NCBI RefSeq assembly: GCF_016907545.1
Contig: NZ_JAFBCD010000001.1
Span: 3,720,001 to 3,784,000 of the forward strand
Length of the DNA stretch: 64,000 bases
Origin: Paenarthrobacter ilicis
Lineage (GTDB): Bacteria; Actinomycetota; Actinomycetes; Actinomycetales; Micrococcaceae
Reading direction: 5' to 3'
The notes below the pieces were generated by a model. It saw nothing but the letters and a program-made list of their open reading frames with translations, did not search any database and had not been told where the DNA came from. Of the stretch, positions 50,785 to 58,513 are shown one piece after another. Position 1 is the stretch's first letter. Every line of letters begins with the position of its first letter. The translations under genes and the position numbers were made by a program.

Positions 50785-52014
50785 ATGACTGAAGTTCGGG
50801 GGGCGTTGTCCTTCACCGACGACGTGAGCCGCGATCTTGAATTGCTGGAGTACGGCCTGGATCCCCGGGTGGAGTCCACCTTGCTTCCCAACGCCGCCGT
50901 GATGAGCGCCCTGCAGAACCTGGTGCGGCTGGCCACCGAACTGTGCGGCGCTCCCTATGGCGTGGTGAACATCATCAGCGCCGAATACCAGCATCAAATT
51001 GGCGCGTGGGGAGTTGAGCCCGGCGTGTGCTCCCGCGAGGATTCCATGTGCGCCAAAGTTTTCCTCTCCCGTGAGCGCACGGTGGTTGCCGACGCATCAA
51101 AGGACCCCCGCTTTGCCGACAACCCTTTTGTTACCGGGGAAATAGGGAAAGTCCGCTTCTACGCCTCCGTTCCCCTTCAGACGGAATCAGGATTCGTCCC
51201 GGGAACCCTCTGCGTTTTTTCGGACAAAACCAATGAGCTGAGCCCGGAACAAGTGGGCATACTGGAGGTCTTGGCCAAACAAGTGGTTGAACTGCTGGAA
51301 CTCCAGCACCGCACGGCGCAGTTGGACCGCGCGTATGCGGAACTGCAGAACAGCAACGCCAAACTGGCCGGCTTCGCGGGACGGGTCAGCCACGACCTGC
51401 GGATCCCCCTGACCACCATCCTCGGTTACGTGGAACTGGTGGAAGATGATCCGGATGTTCCCACGGACAGCATCGCAGCCAACTACCTGGAAAGGATTGC
51501 CGCCAGCGGGCGGCGCATGCTGGGCATGCTGGAAGACGTCCTGAGCTACTCACGCATTGGTGGCGGTATCCAGCCGGCCACAGTCTCCCTCAGGGATGTC
51601 ACCGAGGAAGTAGTCCGGGACTTGGGCTTGGAAGACCGGCACATTGTGGACGTGGAGGACCTTGCCCTCCGGGCAGACCGTGGACAACTCCGGACGCTGC
51701 TCCAGAACCTTCTGTCCAACGCCCTGAACTACAGCAGCCCTGATCGCCACCCGCGGATCCGGATCAGTGGTGTGTCCAACTATCACGGCGCCACCGTCTA
51801 CGTGGCGGACAACGGCAAGGGCATTGCCCCGGAGGACCGGGCCAAAGTCCTGGAGCCGCTGGTGCGTTTGCGGCGTGACGGCGACGGCCCCGGATCGGGG
51901 CTCGGTTTGGCAACCTGCAGCAACATTGCCAAGGCGCACGGAGGCGAGCTCAGCCTGACAGAAACTCCCGGAGGCGGAACCACAGTGTCCGTCAGTTTTC
52001 CGTCCGGACACTGA
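50785..52014 (+). CDS. GAF domain sensor histidine kinase
   Basis: A 409-residue soluble kinase. A GAF domain spans about residues 40-170 (NLVRLATELCGAPYGVVNIISAEYQH through RFYASVPLQTESGFVPGTLCVFS). Next comes a coiled coil, then the dimerisation domain with phospho-accepting H203 in VSHDLRIPLT. The HATPase domain follows, with N-box LLQNLLSNALNY, G1 VADNGKGI and G2 GSGLGLA. No response regulator is adjacent, so the partner is elsewhere. ATG 50785 is preceded by GGGG; a TTG at 50776 is alternative. Its stop abuts the convergent kinase gene. Confidence 0.88.
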   Translation: MTEVRGALSFTDDVSRDLELLEYGLDPRVESTLLPNAAVMSALQNLVRLATELCGAPYGVVNIISAEYQHQIGAWGVEPGVCSREDSMCAKVFLSRERTVVADASKDPRFADNPFVTGEIGKVRFYASVPLQTESGFVPGTLCVFSDKTNELSPEQVGILEVLAKQVVELLELQHRTAQLDRAYAELQNSNAKLAGFAGRVSHDLRIPLTTILGYVELVEDDPDVPTDSIAANYLERIAASGRRMLGMLEDVLSYSRIGGGIQPATVSLRDVTEEVVRDLGLEDRHIVDVEDLALRADRGQLRTLLQNLLSNALNYSSPDRHPRIRISGVSNYHGATVYVADNGKGIAPEDRAKVLEPLVRLRRDGDGPGSGLGLATCSNIAKAHGGELSLTETPGGGTTVSVSFPSGH

Positions 52015-53481
52015 CTAGGGCTTTCCGGAGCCCTTTTCCTTGGGGTTCTCCGGTTTTTGGTTCTTGCCGTTACCTTTGGCCCCGGGATTTCCCATATTCC
52101 CGCTGTTCCCCTGGCCGGCATTTCCCTGGCCGGCTCCCGGGACTGGCTGCTGAACTGCCGGATCCTGCTGGGCTGGCACTTGCTGTGCGGGTTGTTGGGC
52201 GGGTTGTTGGAGATTAACGGCGTCCACGGGGCCAGCGTCCGGGTCCTGCACGCCGTTCCCCGTCACGCTGTCTCCCGCTGCACCGTCTCCCGCTGCACCG
52301 TTGGCTGGTTCACTGTCTGTCGGTACGGACGGCAGCGGAGAGGAGGGCTGCGGATCCGCCTGCGAAATTCCGGATTCCACCGGGACAGAGTCATCAGCGG
52401 TGGTCCCGGCGGGCTTCAAACCTTGGGTGACGATCAGCAACGCAAGGGGCACAGTCACCGCTGCTGCGGCAACACTCCACACAGCACGACGCCGGGTGCG
52501 CCCCTTTTCGGCGCTGGCCACCATGGCCTGCTTCCGGGTTCCCGCCGAAACCTTGCGTTCCGCAGCCGACCGGCCAGGTTGGCGGGTCGGCACTGGGGGC
52601 AGGATCGCCGTCCGGCGCCCGGCCTGGATGTCGTCCTGGGCCAAGGCGACTTCCACATCTGCTGCGGATGGACGCTTCGAGGGGTCCATGACCGTCATCG
52701 CTTCGAGCAATGCACGCAGCGGCGCCGGCAATTCGGCGGGGATGGTGGGCGCACGGTGCAGACGGGCCGAAGCTGTTTCCACCGGGGTTCCGGGGTACTC
52801 GGCCACACCTGTGAGGCTTTCCAACAGGACCAAGCCCAGTGAATAGATATCGCTGGCAGGAGTCAGGGCAAGGCCCTGTGCTTGTTCCGGGCTCAGGTAT
52901 TGGGCTGTGCCCACGGTAAAGCCCGTGGCAGTCAGCCGGTTGTCGTTCATCACCAACGCCACGCCAAAGTCCGCCAGCTTCACCATCCGGGCCAGGCCGT
53001 CGTCGTCGGATACCAGGATGTTGGCCGGCTTGATATCCCGGTGAATAACGCCGTGGCCGTGAACCTGGGACAGGGCGCCGGCGATCTGTAGGCCTACCCG
53101 GACCGCCTCCGGAATCGTCAGGGGCCCTTCGCCCAGCACCGCACGCAGATCCCGGCCTTCGGCAAGTTCCATCACCAGGTAGGCGCGCTCTTCGTTGTTG
53201 CGGGTATCAACTCCGGCGTCGAAGGCGGCCACCAGTCCCGGGTGGTCAAAGGCGGCAAGCAGCCGCATCTCTGTCTTTTGCCGCTCCCGGAAAGAGTCGT
53301 CGCCGGAGCCGGGAAGGAAAATCTTGATGGCGACGTCGCGGCCCAACAAGAGATCGGTTGCCCGGTACACAGTGGACATGGCGCCCCTGCCAAGGAGCGG
53401 CCCCAACTGGTACCGGCCGTCCAAGGTGTCGTCAATGGAATCGGGGACAGGAGAGTCCACTGCCTGTTCTTTGTTGCCCAC
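52015..53481 (-). CDS. Serine/threonine protein kinase (PknB-type)
   Basis: A 488-residue membrane-bound Hanks-type kinase. The catalytic domain (about 24-290) has GRGAMSTVYRA, K53 in VAIKIF, HRDIKPAN, DFGVA and the activation segment TGFTVGTAQYLSPEQ. A single helix (VWSVAAAAVTVPLALLIVTQGL) lies near 340-362. The outer tail is a Gln/Pro and Asn/Gly-rich low-complexity stretch with no PASTA domains. GTG 53481 start. Stop codons of this gene and the histidine kinase touch. Confidence 0.9.
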   Translation of the reverse strand: MGNKEQAVDSPVPDSIDDTLDGRYQLGPLLGRGAMSTVYRATDLLLGRDVAIKIFLPGSGDDSFRERQKTEMRLLAAFDHPGLVAAFDAGVDTRNNEERAYLVMELAEGRDLRAVLGEGPLTIPEAVRVGLQIAGALSQVHGHGVIHRDIKPANILVSDDDGLARMVKLADFGVALVMNDNRLTATGFTVGTAQYLSPEQAQGLALTPASDIYSLGLVLLESLTGVAEYPGTPVETASARLHRAPTIPAELPAPLRALLEAMTVMDPSKRPSAADVEVALAQDDIQAGRRTAILPPVPTRQPGRSAAERKVSAGTRKQAMVASAEKGRTRRRAVWSVAAAAVTVPLALLIVTQGLKPAGTTADDSVPVESGISQADPQPSSPLPSVPTDSEPANGAAGDGAAGDSVTGNGVQDPDAGPVDAVNLQQPAQQPAQQVPAQQDPAVQQPVPGAGQGNAGQGNSGNMGNPGAKGNGKNQKPENPKEKGSGKP

Positions 53482-53656
53482 GAATTGTCACGCCCTTCAG
53501 GCCCTACCTGGCCGCGCACACCAACGACGGTCTGCCGACACCACGTAATACCGTTGTTCAAACTTTCACGGCGGCCACGTTGCCGGCTGCTTCAGCAAAC
53601 GTCAGGCCAGGGCAGCACCCAGCCCAAACAGCATCATCCGGTTCACCAGATCAGTA

Positions 53657-53670
53657 ATCAGGATACTTAT
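53657..53670 (-). promoter_or_regulatory. Shared motif site a, upstream of the Ser/Thr kinase gene
   Basis: Minus strand ATAAGTATCCTGAT, in the 285-bp gap between the kinase (GTG 53481) and the histidine phosphatase (53767). It matches three other sites in the window under RTAAGYATSCTKRY. The remainder of this gap is AT-rich and holds no gene I can support. Confidence 0.45.
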
Positions 53671-53766
53671 TAACTAGCGGTAAAGGCAATGCGTGGATTC
53701 ATAAACAGCACTGCTACGTGACCTGACCAACTGCGGCCGGCCTCCTTGCAGGGCACAATGGAAGGC

Positions 53767-54351
53767 ATGACCCTCACAACGTTTGCCCTCATCCGTCACG
53801 GCCAGACCGACTGGAATGCGGAGCGCCGGCTGCAAGGGTCAACGGACATCCCCCTGAACGACGTCGGCCGCGGCCAGGCACGTGATGCCGTGGCCGTCCT
53901 TTCCGGACAGCCGTGGGACGCAATCGTGTCCTCGCCCCTGGGCCGCGCCGCTGAAACAGCAGAAATCATCGCCGAAGGCCTGGGGATGACGGTAACGCGG
54001 CTGGTCCCGGACCTCACGGAAAGAAGCTTTGGCCCGGCAGAGGGATTGCAGGCCGGCCCCGAGCTTGAAGCACTGCGGATTCCGGGCGGCTTCCAGGGCG
54101 GCGAAAGTGACGACGCCGCAGCCGGCCGTGGGATCGGCGCATTGGAGGATCTGGCCAAGGAATTCGCCGGCAAGCGGGTTCTGGTGGTGGCGCACGGAAC
54201 GCTGATCCGCCTCACCCTGAACAGGGCCATTGGACGCACCCTGGATCACGTCCACAACGCAGCCTTGAATCTGGCCCACCATCACGTCTCCGAGGGCTGG
54301 GAACTGGAGTACTTCAACGGAGAGCGTTTGACTGCCGACGTCCGCAGCTAA
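53767..54351 (+). CDS. Histidine phosphatase family protein (phosphoglycerate mutase-like)
   Basis: A 194-residue phosphatase. FALIRHGQTDWNAERRLQGSTDIPLNDVGRGQA carries the phospho-accepting His and family Arg, IVSSPLGRAAETAEII the second Arg, and VLVVAHGTLIRLTLNRAIG the second catalytic His. This is the PhoE/GpmB-like branch; substrate not predictable. Start uncertain: ATG 53767 or ATG 53758, the latter with AGGG four bases upstream. Confidence 0.88.
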   Translation: MTLTTFALIRHGQTDWNAERRLQGSTDIPLNDVGRGQARDAVAVLSGQPWDAIVSSPLGRAAETAEIIAEGLGMTVTRLVPDLTERSFGPAEGLQAGPELEALRIPGGFQGGESDDAAAGRGIGALEDLAKEFAGKRVLVVAHGTLIRLTLNRAIGRTLDHVHNAALNLAHHHVSEGWELEYFNGERLTADVRS

Positions 54352-54375
54352 GGAACGCCGCTCCGCAGCTGAGTC

Positions 54376-54660
54376 TTAGCGGGCTTCCAGGCGCGACTTG
54401 AGCTTCTCGGCATAGTCGCCATACGCCGCAGCAATTTCTTCCAGATCAACCGTCTGGGGGAAATCAATCACCGGCTGGTGCTCCGCCATGTAGGCCGTGG
54501 TTTCCTCAACGATCTTCTGCTCATCAGATCCATCCAGGCCGGCCTCCGCAAGGAAGTCGGGGTTGGTGTGGACCAAGGATTCACCCGTTTGACCCTCGGA
54601 GGCCCAGCGCACCAAATACTCGTTCTGGTTGACCGGCTCAATGTCGAAAGTTGTCTCCAT
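54376..54660 (-). CDS. Conserved hypothetical acidic protein
   Basis: A 94-residue soluble protein. A beta-rich front (TFDIEPVNQNEYLVRWASEGQTGESLVHTNPDFLAEAGLD) precedes helices (EEIAAAYGDYAEKLKSRLEAR). Not recognised. There is no ribosome site, but TAGGCT ends six bases before ATG 54660 on the minus strand, suggesting a leaderless transcript. Convergent with the phosphatase gene. Confidence 0.7.
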   Translation of the reverse strand: METTFDIEPVNQNEYLVRWASEGQTGESLVHTNPDFLAEAGLDGSDEQKIVEETTAYMAEHQPVIDFPQTVDLEEIAAAYGDYAEKLKSRLEAR

Positions 54661-54714
54661 GGGATCAGCCTACGCCGTCGCGCCGCAGCGTTTCGCCGTG
54701 CTGGACGACGCGCT

Positions 54715-54945
54715 TTAGACCTCCGGGCGGTGCTCAACGATGGTGGCGGGCGCGGTGCGCCGCTCCACCACGGTGCGCCGGGTGCGGCTGGACATGGCTA
54801 TGGAGATGATCAGGCCGATGACGCCCACCACCATCAGAATGTAGCCAACCAAAACCTGGTCAAGGAAGGGAATGAGTCCGGGGGCGAGTGCGAAAGCCAG
54901 AATGGCGCCAATGGCGATCAGGGCAATGGAAGAACCAATTCTCAT
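54715..54945 (-). CDS. DUF6458-like small membrane protein
   Basis: A 76-residue protein. MRIGSSIALIAIGAILAFAL begins with a helix, a second (VGYILMVVGVIGLIISIAM) follows, then a basic tail with RTRRTVVERR. This is the DUF6458 pattern, of unknown function and common in Actinobacteria. ATG 54945 has GAGGAG six bases upstream. It lies 56 bp after the shared motif site b. Confidence 0.82.
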   Translation of the reverse strand: MRIGSSIALIAIGAILAFALAPGLIPFLDQVLVGYILMVVGVIGLIISIAMSSRTRRTVVERRTAPATIVEHRPEV

Positions 54946-55000
54946 GACGTGCTCCTCAGCGTTGTCCGGCCGGCGGAGGGGTGCCGGCCGCATATGTAAC

Positions 55001-55014
55001 GTAAGGATACTTAT
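55001..55014 (-). promoter_or_regulatory. Shared motif site b, upstream of the DUF6458-like gene
   Basis: Minus strand ATAAGTATCCTTAC, 56 bases before ATG 54945. It differs from site a at two positions only and has the same orientation relative to its gene. Confidence 0.5.
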
Positions 55015-55050
55015 CTACTGCATTCTTCGCCAGACATCCGCCAGGCGGGT

Positions 55051-55950
55051 TCACCGGTTGAAACGGGCCGCCAAGCGCGCAACAGCTTCCTCCGGCGTCG
55101 GAACGGGTCCGAAGACCTCACCCTGCCTTGTGGTGTCGCCGACGTACTTGCCGGTGTCCCACCACGCCACCATGCTGGCCATGTCGCTGACCAGGGGAAC
55201 CACCTTGGACGTGACTTTGCCCAGTCCTATGAGGAGGTTTTCCGGCACGGCCACGACTTTGATGGGCTTACCGGCATGGGATTCCATCAACGTGGCCACT
55301 TCGGCAATGCTGACGGGACGGGACCAGCCGACGTCGATCCTTTCCCCATCAGCCACGTCCGCATCCACGGCAGCCGCAAGGTACCCGGCCAGATCGCTGG
55401 CCAAGACGAACGTGAGCGGCACCTCCTTGGACCCCAGCCACGTTAAACGTCCTTTGGCGAACGGGTTGCTTCCTCCCATGGTGGCCATCTGGTCAAAGAA
55501 AGCTCCGGGCCGCAGCGCCACGAACGGGACGCCCTGTTGTGCCAGGGCGTCCTCGGCAAGGAACTTGTTCCAAAAGTGCGGGATCTGCGGCGTCTGGTCG
55601 CTGGTGACGATGCTGACCAGGACAACACGGGGAACCTCCGCATACCGGGCGGCGACGGCCAGGTTGCTGTACCCAAAGGTGTCTATGGCTTTCGCGTTCT
55701 TGTCATTCCGCGTGTAGCCGGCCGCCGAGGACACCACGGCTGAGACCCCGGCCATGGCAGCAATCAGCGATCCGGCGTCCAGCAGGTCACCCCGCGAGAT
55801 TTCCACGCCCTTGGCCCGGAGCTTGTCCGCGGCGGACCCGGCGCGCACCAAAGCCCGGACCTTTTTCCCGCGTTTGAGAAGCTCATCAACCACTTGGCCG
55901 CCCAGAAAACCAGTGGCACCAACAACAAGGACGGGCAGATCTGAAGCCAT
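55051..55950 (-). CDS. NAD(P)H-binding atypical SDR (NmrA-like) protein
   Basis: A 299-residue atypical short-chain dehydrogenase. VLVVGATGFLGGQVVDELLKRGKKVRALVR is the GATGxxG cofactor motif with a basic Arg for NADP. GVSAVVSSAAGYTRND near 79 and VFVLASDLAGYLAAA-type motif (TFVLASDLAGYLAAAVD) follow. A YxxxK pair is not evident, so it may be a sensor-type or reductase-type member. It stands alone and diverges from the GH15 gene. Confidence 0.84.
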   Translation of the reverse strand: MASDLPVLVVGATGFLGGQVVDELLKRGKKVRALVRAGSAADKLRAKGVEISRGDLLDAGSLIAAMAGVSAVVSSAAGYTRNDKNAKAIDTFGYSNLAVAARYAEVPRVVLVSIVTSDQTPQIPHFWNKFLAEDALAQQGVPFVALRPGAFFDQMATMGGSNPFAKGRLTWLGSKEVPLTFVLASDLAGYLAAAVDADVADGERIDVGWSRPVSIAEVATLMESHAGKPIKVVAVPENLLIGLGKVTSKVVPLVSDMASMVAWWDTGKYVGDTTRQGEVFGPVPTPEEAVARLAARFNR

Positions 55951-56094
55951 GGCTACTCCCGGGGATTGTTCCTACCCTCAGTGGTAGCACGGGCCCACCG
56001 CCGGGACCAGGGTCCAGGTGCAGAAACACCTGCCCGCGTGAACAGCCCGCGCGCTCCCGGCTGCTTCCACTGGAGCAGGGTTAGGATCGGACGC

Positions 56095-57954
56095 ATGGCC
56101 AAAATCGAGGACTACGCGCTCATCGGGGACCTGAATACTGCTGCTTTGGTGGGCCGCGATGGGTCCATTGACTGGATGTGCCTTCCGCGCTTTGATTCAC
56201 CTGCCTGCTTTGCAGCGCTGCTCGATTCGCCCGACGCAGGACGCTGGCTCATCTCGCCGGCAGGAACTCCCGACGGCGGGATGTCCACCCGCCGCCGGTA
56301 CAAGGAAGACACGCTCATCCTTGAGACCGAGTGGGAGGTGGACGGTGGATCCGTCCGGGTGATCGACTTTATGCCGGTCCGGGATGACGCCGTTGACCTG
56401 GTGAGGATCGTGGAAGGCGTCAGCGGCGAGGTTGCCATGCAGATGGAACTGGTGTTGCGGTTCGACTACGGACGCGTGGTGCCGTGGGTGCGGCACGGAC
56501 CGCACGGAATCAGCGCGGTAGCGGGTCCGGACTCGGCCTACCTCACCACGCCGGTGACGCTGGAGGGCCGCGACAAACGGACATACAGCAACTTCACGGT
56601 CCGCGCTGGAGAACGGGTGCCGTTCGTGCTCCGGTGGGCACCCAGCCACGAGCGCGAGCCGCGGAGGATCGACCCCTTCCGCGCCCTGGGCACCACCGCG
56701 TCCTTCTGGCTGGAATGGATCGGCCGCAGTGAGATGGCCGGCAAATACAAGGAGCCCGTGGAGCGCTCCCTGATCACACTCAAGGCCCTGACCTACGCAC
56801 CCACCGGAGGCATCGTTGCCGCCGCCACCACGTCGCTGCCTGAACAAATCGGGGGTCCCCGCAACTGGGACTACCGCTATTGCTGGCTCCGGGACGCCAC
56901 CCTGACATTGCAGTCCTTGCTGGCCGCCGGTTACACCGAGGAAGCGTCCGCCTGGCGTGAATGGCTGCTGCGTGCCATCGCCGGCGATCCCTCCGAGCTG
57001 CAGATCGTCTACAGCGTGGATGGAGCGAGGCGGCTTCCGGAAACGGACATCCCCTGGCTCTCCGGTTACGAAGGCTCGGCGCCGGTCCGCACAGGCAACG
57101 CCGCCGCTCCGCAATTGCAGTTGGACGTCTGGGGCGAGGTCCTGGACGGACTCTCCCTGACCCGTGCGGCTTCACCTGCCGGAACCGTGGACAACTCCTG
57201 GGACATCCAGATTGCCCTCATGGAGTACTTGGAAGGTGCCTGGGACAAGCCGGACAACGGGCTATGGGAAATGCGGGGTCCCCGGCAGCATTTCACCCAC
57301 TCCAAGGTCATGGCCTGGGTGGCAGCGGACCGCATGGTCAAGGGCGTCCGCTCCTCCGGATTGCCCGGCCCGCACGACAGGTGGGCCGCGCTGCGCAGCG
57401 AAATCCACGCCGACGTGATGACCAAGGGGTTCGACCAGGAACGCAACACCTTTGTGCAGGCCTATGGCAGCAAGGAACTGGACGCCAGCCTGCTGCTCAT
57501 ACCGCGGGTGGGCTTCCTTCCGCACCGTCATCCCCGGGTTGAGGGAATGGTCGAAGCCATCCAGAGGGACCTCACCGAGGACGGATTTGTGCTCCGGTAC
57601 CGGACGGAATCAGGACACGACGGGCTGCCGGGCGATGAAGGCGTTTTCCTTGCCTGTTCGTTCTGGCTGGTGGATGCGTTGTTGGGAATCGGCCGCGCAG
57701 AGGAATCCACCGATCTCTTCGAACGGTTGCTCACCTTGCGCAACGATGTGGGCCTGCTGAGTGAGGAATGGGATCCAACGGTTGGCCGGCAGTTGGGAAA
57801 CACGCCGCAGGCCTTCAGCCACTTCCCGCTGATCCACAGCGCCATGCAACTCCACCACGGGCAAGCCCACAGCAGCGATACCCTCTTGGGACGGCCGAAG
57901 CATCCCGGACAAGCAGGCGGCTCTATGTTCCAGAACGATCCCCGCCTTCGGTAG
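56095..57954 (+). CDS. Glycoside hydrolase family 15 protein (glucoamylase/trehalase type)
   Basis: A 619-residue intracellular GH15 enzyme. The N-terminal beta-sandwich contains IEDYALIGDLNTAALVGRDGSIDWMCLPRFDSPACFAALL. The (alpha/alpha)6 barrel has NWDYRYCWLRDATLTLQSLL near 260 and SEEWDPTVGRQLGNTPQAFSH near 577, the usual places of the catalytic glutamates. Actinobacterial relatives hydrolyse trehalose or glucans. ATG 56095 is fixed by AGGAT and family N-terminus. Confidence 0.9.
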   Translation: MAKIEDYALIGDLNTAALVGRDGSIDWMCLPRFDSPACFAALLDSPDAGRWLISPAGTPDGGMSTRRRYKEDTLILETEWEVDGGSVRVIDFMPVRDDAVDLVRIVEGVSGEVAMQMELVLRFDYGRVVPWVRHGPHGISAVAGPDSAYLTTPVTLEGRDKRTYSNFTVRAGERVPFVLRWAPSHEREPRRIDPFRALGTTASFWLEWIGRSEMAGKYKEPVERSLITLKALTYAPTGGIVAAATTSLPEQIGGPRNWDYRYCWLRDATLTLQSLLAAGYTEEASAWREWLLRAIAGDPSELQIVYSVDGARRLPETDIPWLSGYEGSAPVRTGNAAAPQLQLDVWGEVLDGLSLTRAASPAGTVDNSWDIQIALMEYLEGAWDKPDNGLWEMRGPRQHFTHSKVMAWVAADRMVKGVRSSGLPGPHDRWAALRSEIHADVMTKGFDQERNTFVQAYGSKELDASLLLIPRVGFLPHRHPRVEGMVEAIQRDLTEDGFVLRYRTESGHDGLPGDEGVFLACSFWLVDALLGIGRAEESTDLFERLLTLRNDVGLLSEEWDPTVGRQLGNTPQAFSHFPLIHSAMQLHHGQAHSSDTLLGRPKHPGQAGGSMFQNDPRLR

Positions 57955-58123
57955 CTTGCGGATGGCCTTTGTGGCTGGCTTCTTCCAGATGCAGGTCCAG
58001 CTTGCGTTCGGCTTCACGCCGCCGCTGCCCCACTGTCCTCATTTGCTGGGTTGTGGGGTCCCCCCGGTCTTCCAACGCTGCACTTGACGGCGCGTCGGGC
58101 TCCTCGTGCTCTTGTTCGCCCAT
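57923..58123 (-). CDS. Small charged hypothetical protein overlapping the GH15 3' end
   Basis: A 66-residue frame rich in Glu, Arg and Gln (GEQEHEEPDAPSSAALEDRGD; QRRREAERKLDLHLEEASHKG), which could form a helix. It overlaps the GH15 gene end by 32 bases on the opposite strand. GGGACG precedes it at fair spacing. Not recognised; may be real because the composition is unlike random antisense translation, but evidence is weak. Confidence 0.4.
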   Translation of the reverse strand: MGEQEHEEPDAPSSAALEDRGDPTTQQMRTVGQRRREAERKLDLHLEEASHKGHPQATEGGDRSGT

Positions 58124-58147
58124 GCTCAAATCGTCCCATCGCTATTG

Positions 58148-58207
58148 CTGCTGCGGTAGCGGCAGCAGGTTGGCAAGCGCCCGACGGCGCCCTCCCGCCG
58201 TCGGGCG
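58148..58207. other. Two adjacent hairpins in the GH15-gadB gap
   Basis: CTGCTGC / GCAGCAG (58148-58168, seven-base loop) is followed by a perfect 11-bp stem CGCCCGACGGC / GCCGTCGGGCG (58178-58207, eight-base loop). No T tract follows. They may terminate the GH15 transcript or fold in the gadB leader; the gap 58124-58513 has no further gene I can support. Confidence 0.5.
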
Positions 58208-58303
58208 TTCACCGAGTCCCAATCGGGCTTCATCACCGGGCATGGTTTCCGAACGCCGGCGGGGACCCGGAGTCGACCTGCCTGGCCACGGAACACCATG
58301 ATC

Positions 58304-58317
58304 ATAAGCATGCTTAT
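58304..58317. promoter_or_regulatory. Shared motif site c, perfect palindrome upstream of gadB
   Basis: ATAAGCATGCTTAT is a perfect 14-bp palindrome, 197 bases before the gadB ATG. It is the most symmetric of the four RTAAGYATSCTKRY sites. Confidence 0.5.
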
Positions 58318-58433
58318 TGCTCGCGTGGCAAGGGCTTGGCGAAAGATTCTCCTTGTGGCCGCCCAGGAGTCTTGGGCCAGGAGTCCGTCACGGGTAGCGT
58401 GATCGGCAGACAGGTTTTGGTCCTGGCGGTTAG

Positions 58434-58470
58434 TGCTGGTGGCAGCGCGCATTGCTGGTGGCAGTGCGCA
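58434..58470. repeat. Tandem 18-bp repeat in the gadB leader
   Basis: TGCTGGTGGCAGCGCGCA (58434-58451) and TGCTGGTGGCAGTGCGCA (58453-58470) differ at one base and are spaced by one T, a 19-bp period. They end 43 bases before the gadB ATG, a place where a regulator or RNA element could act. Confidence 0.6.
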
Positions 58471-58513
58471 CGCGCCCACGGACCAATCCAGCAGACGAGT
58501 CCCAGGAGCCCGC

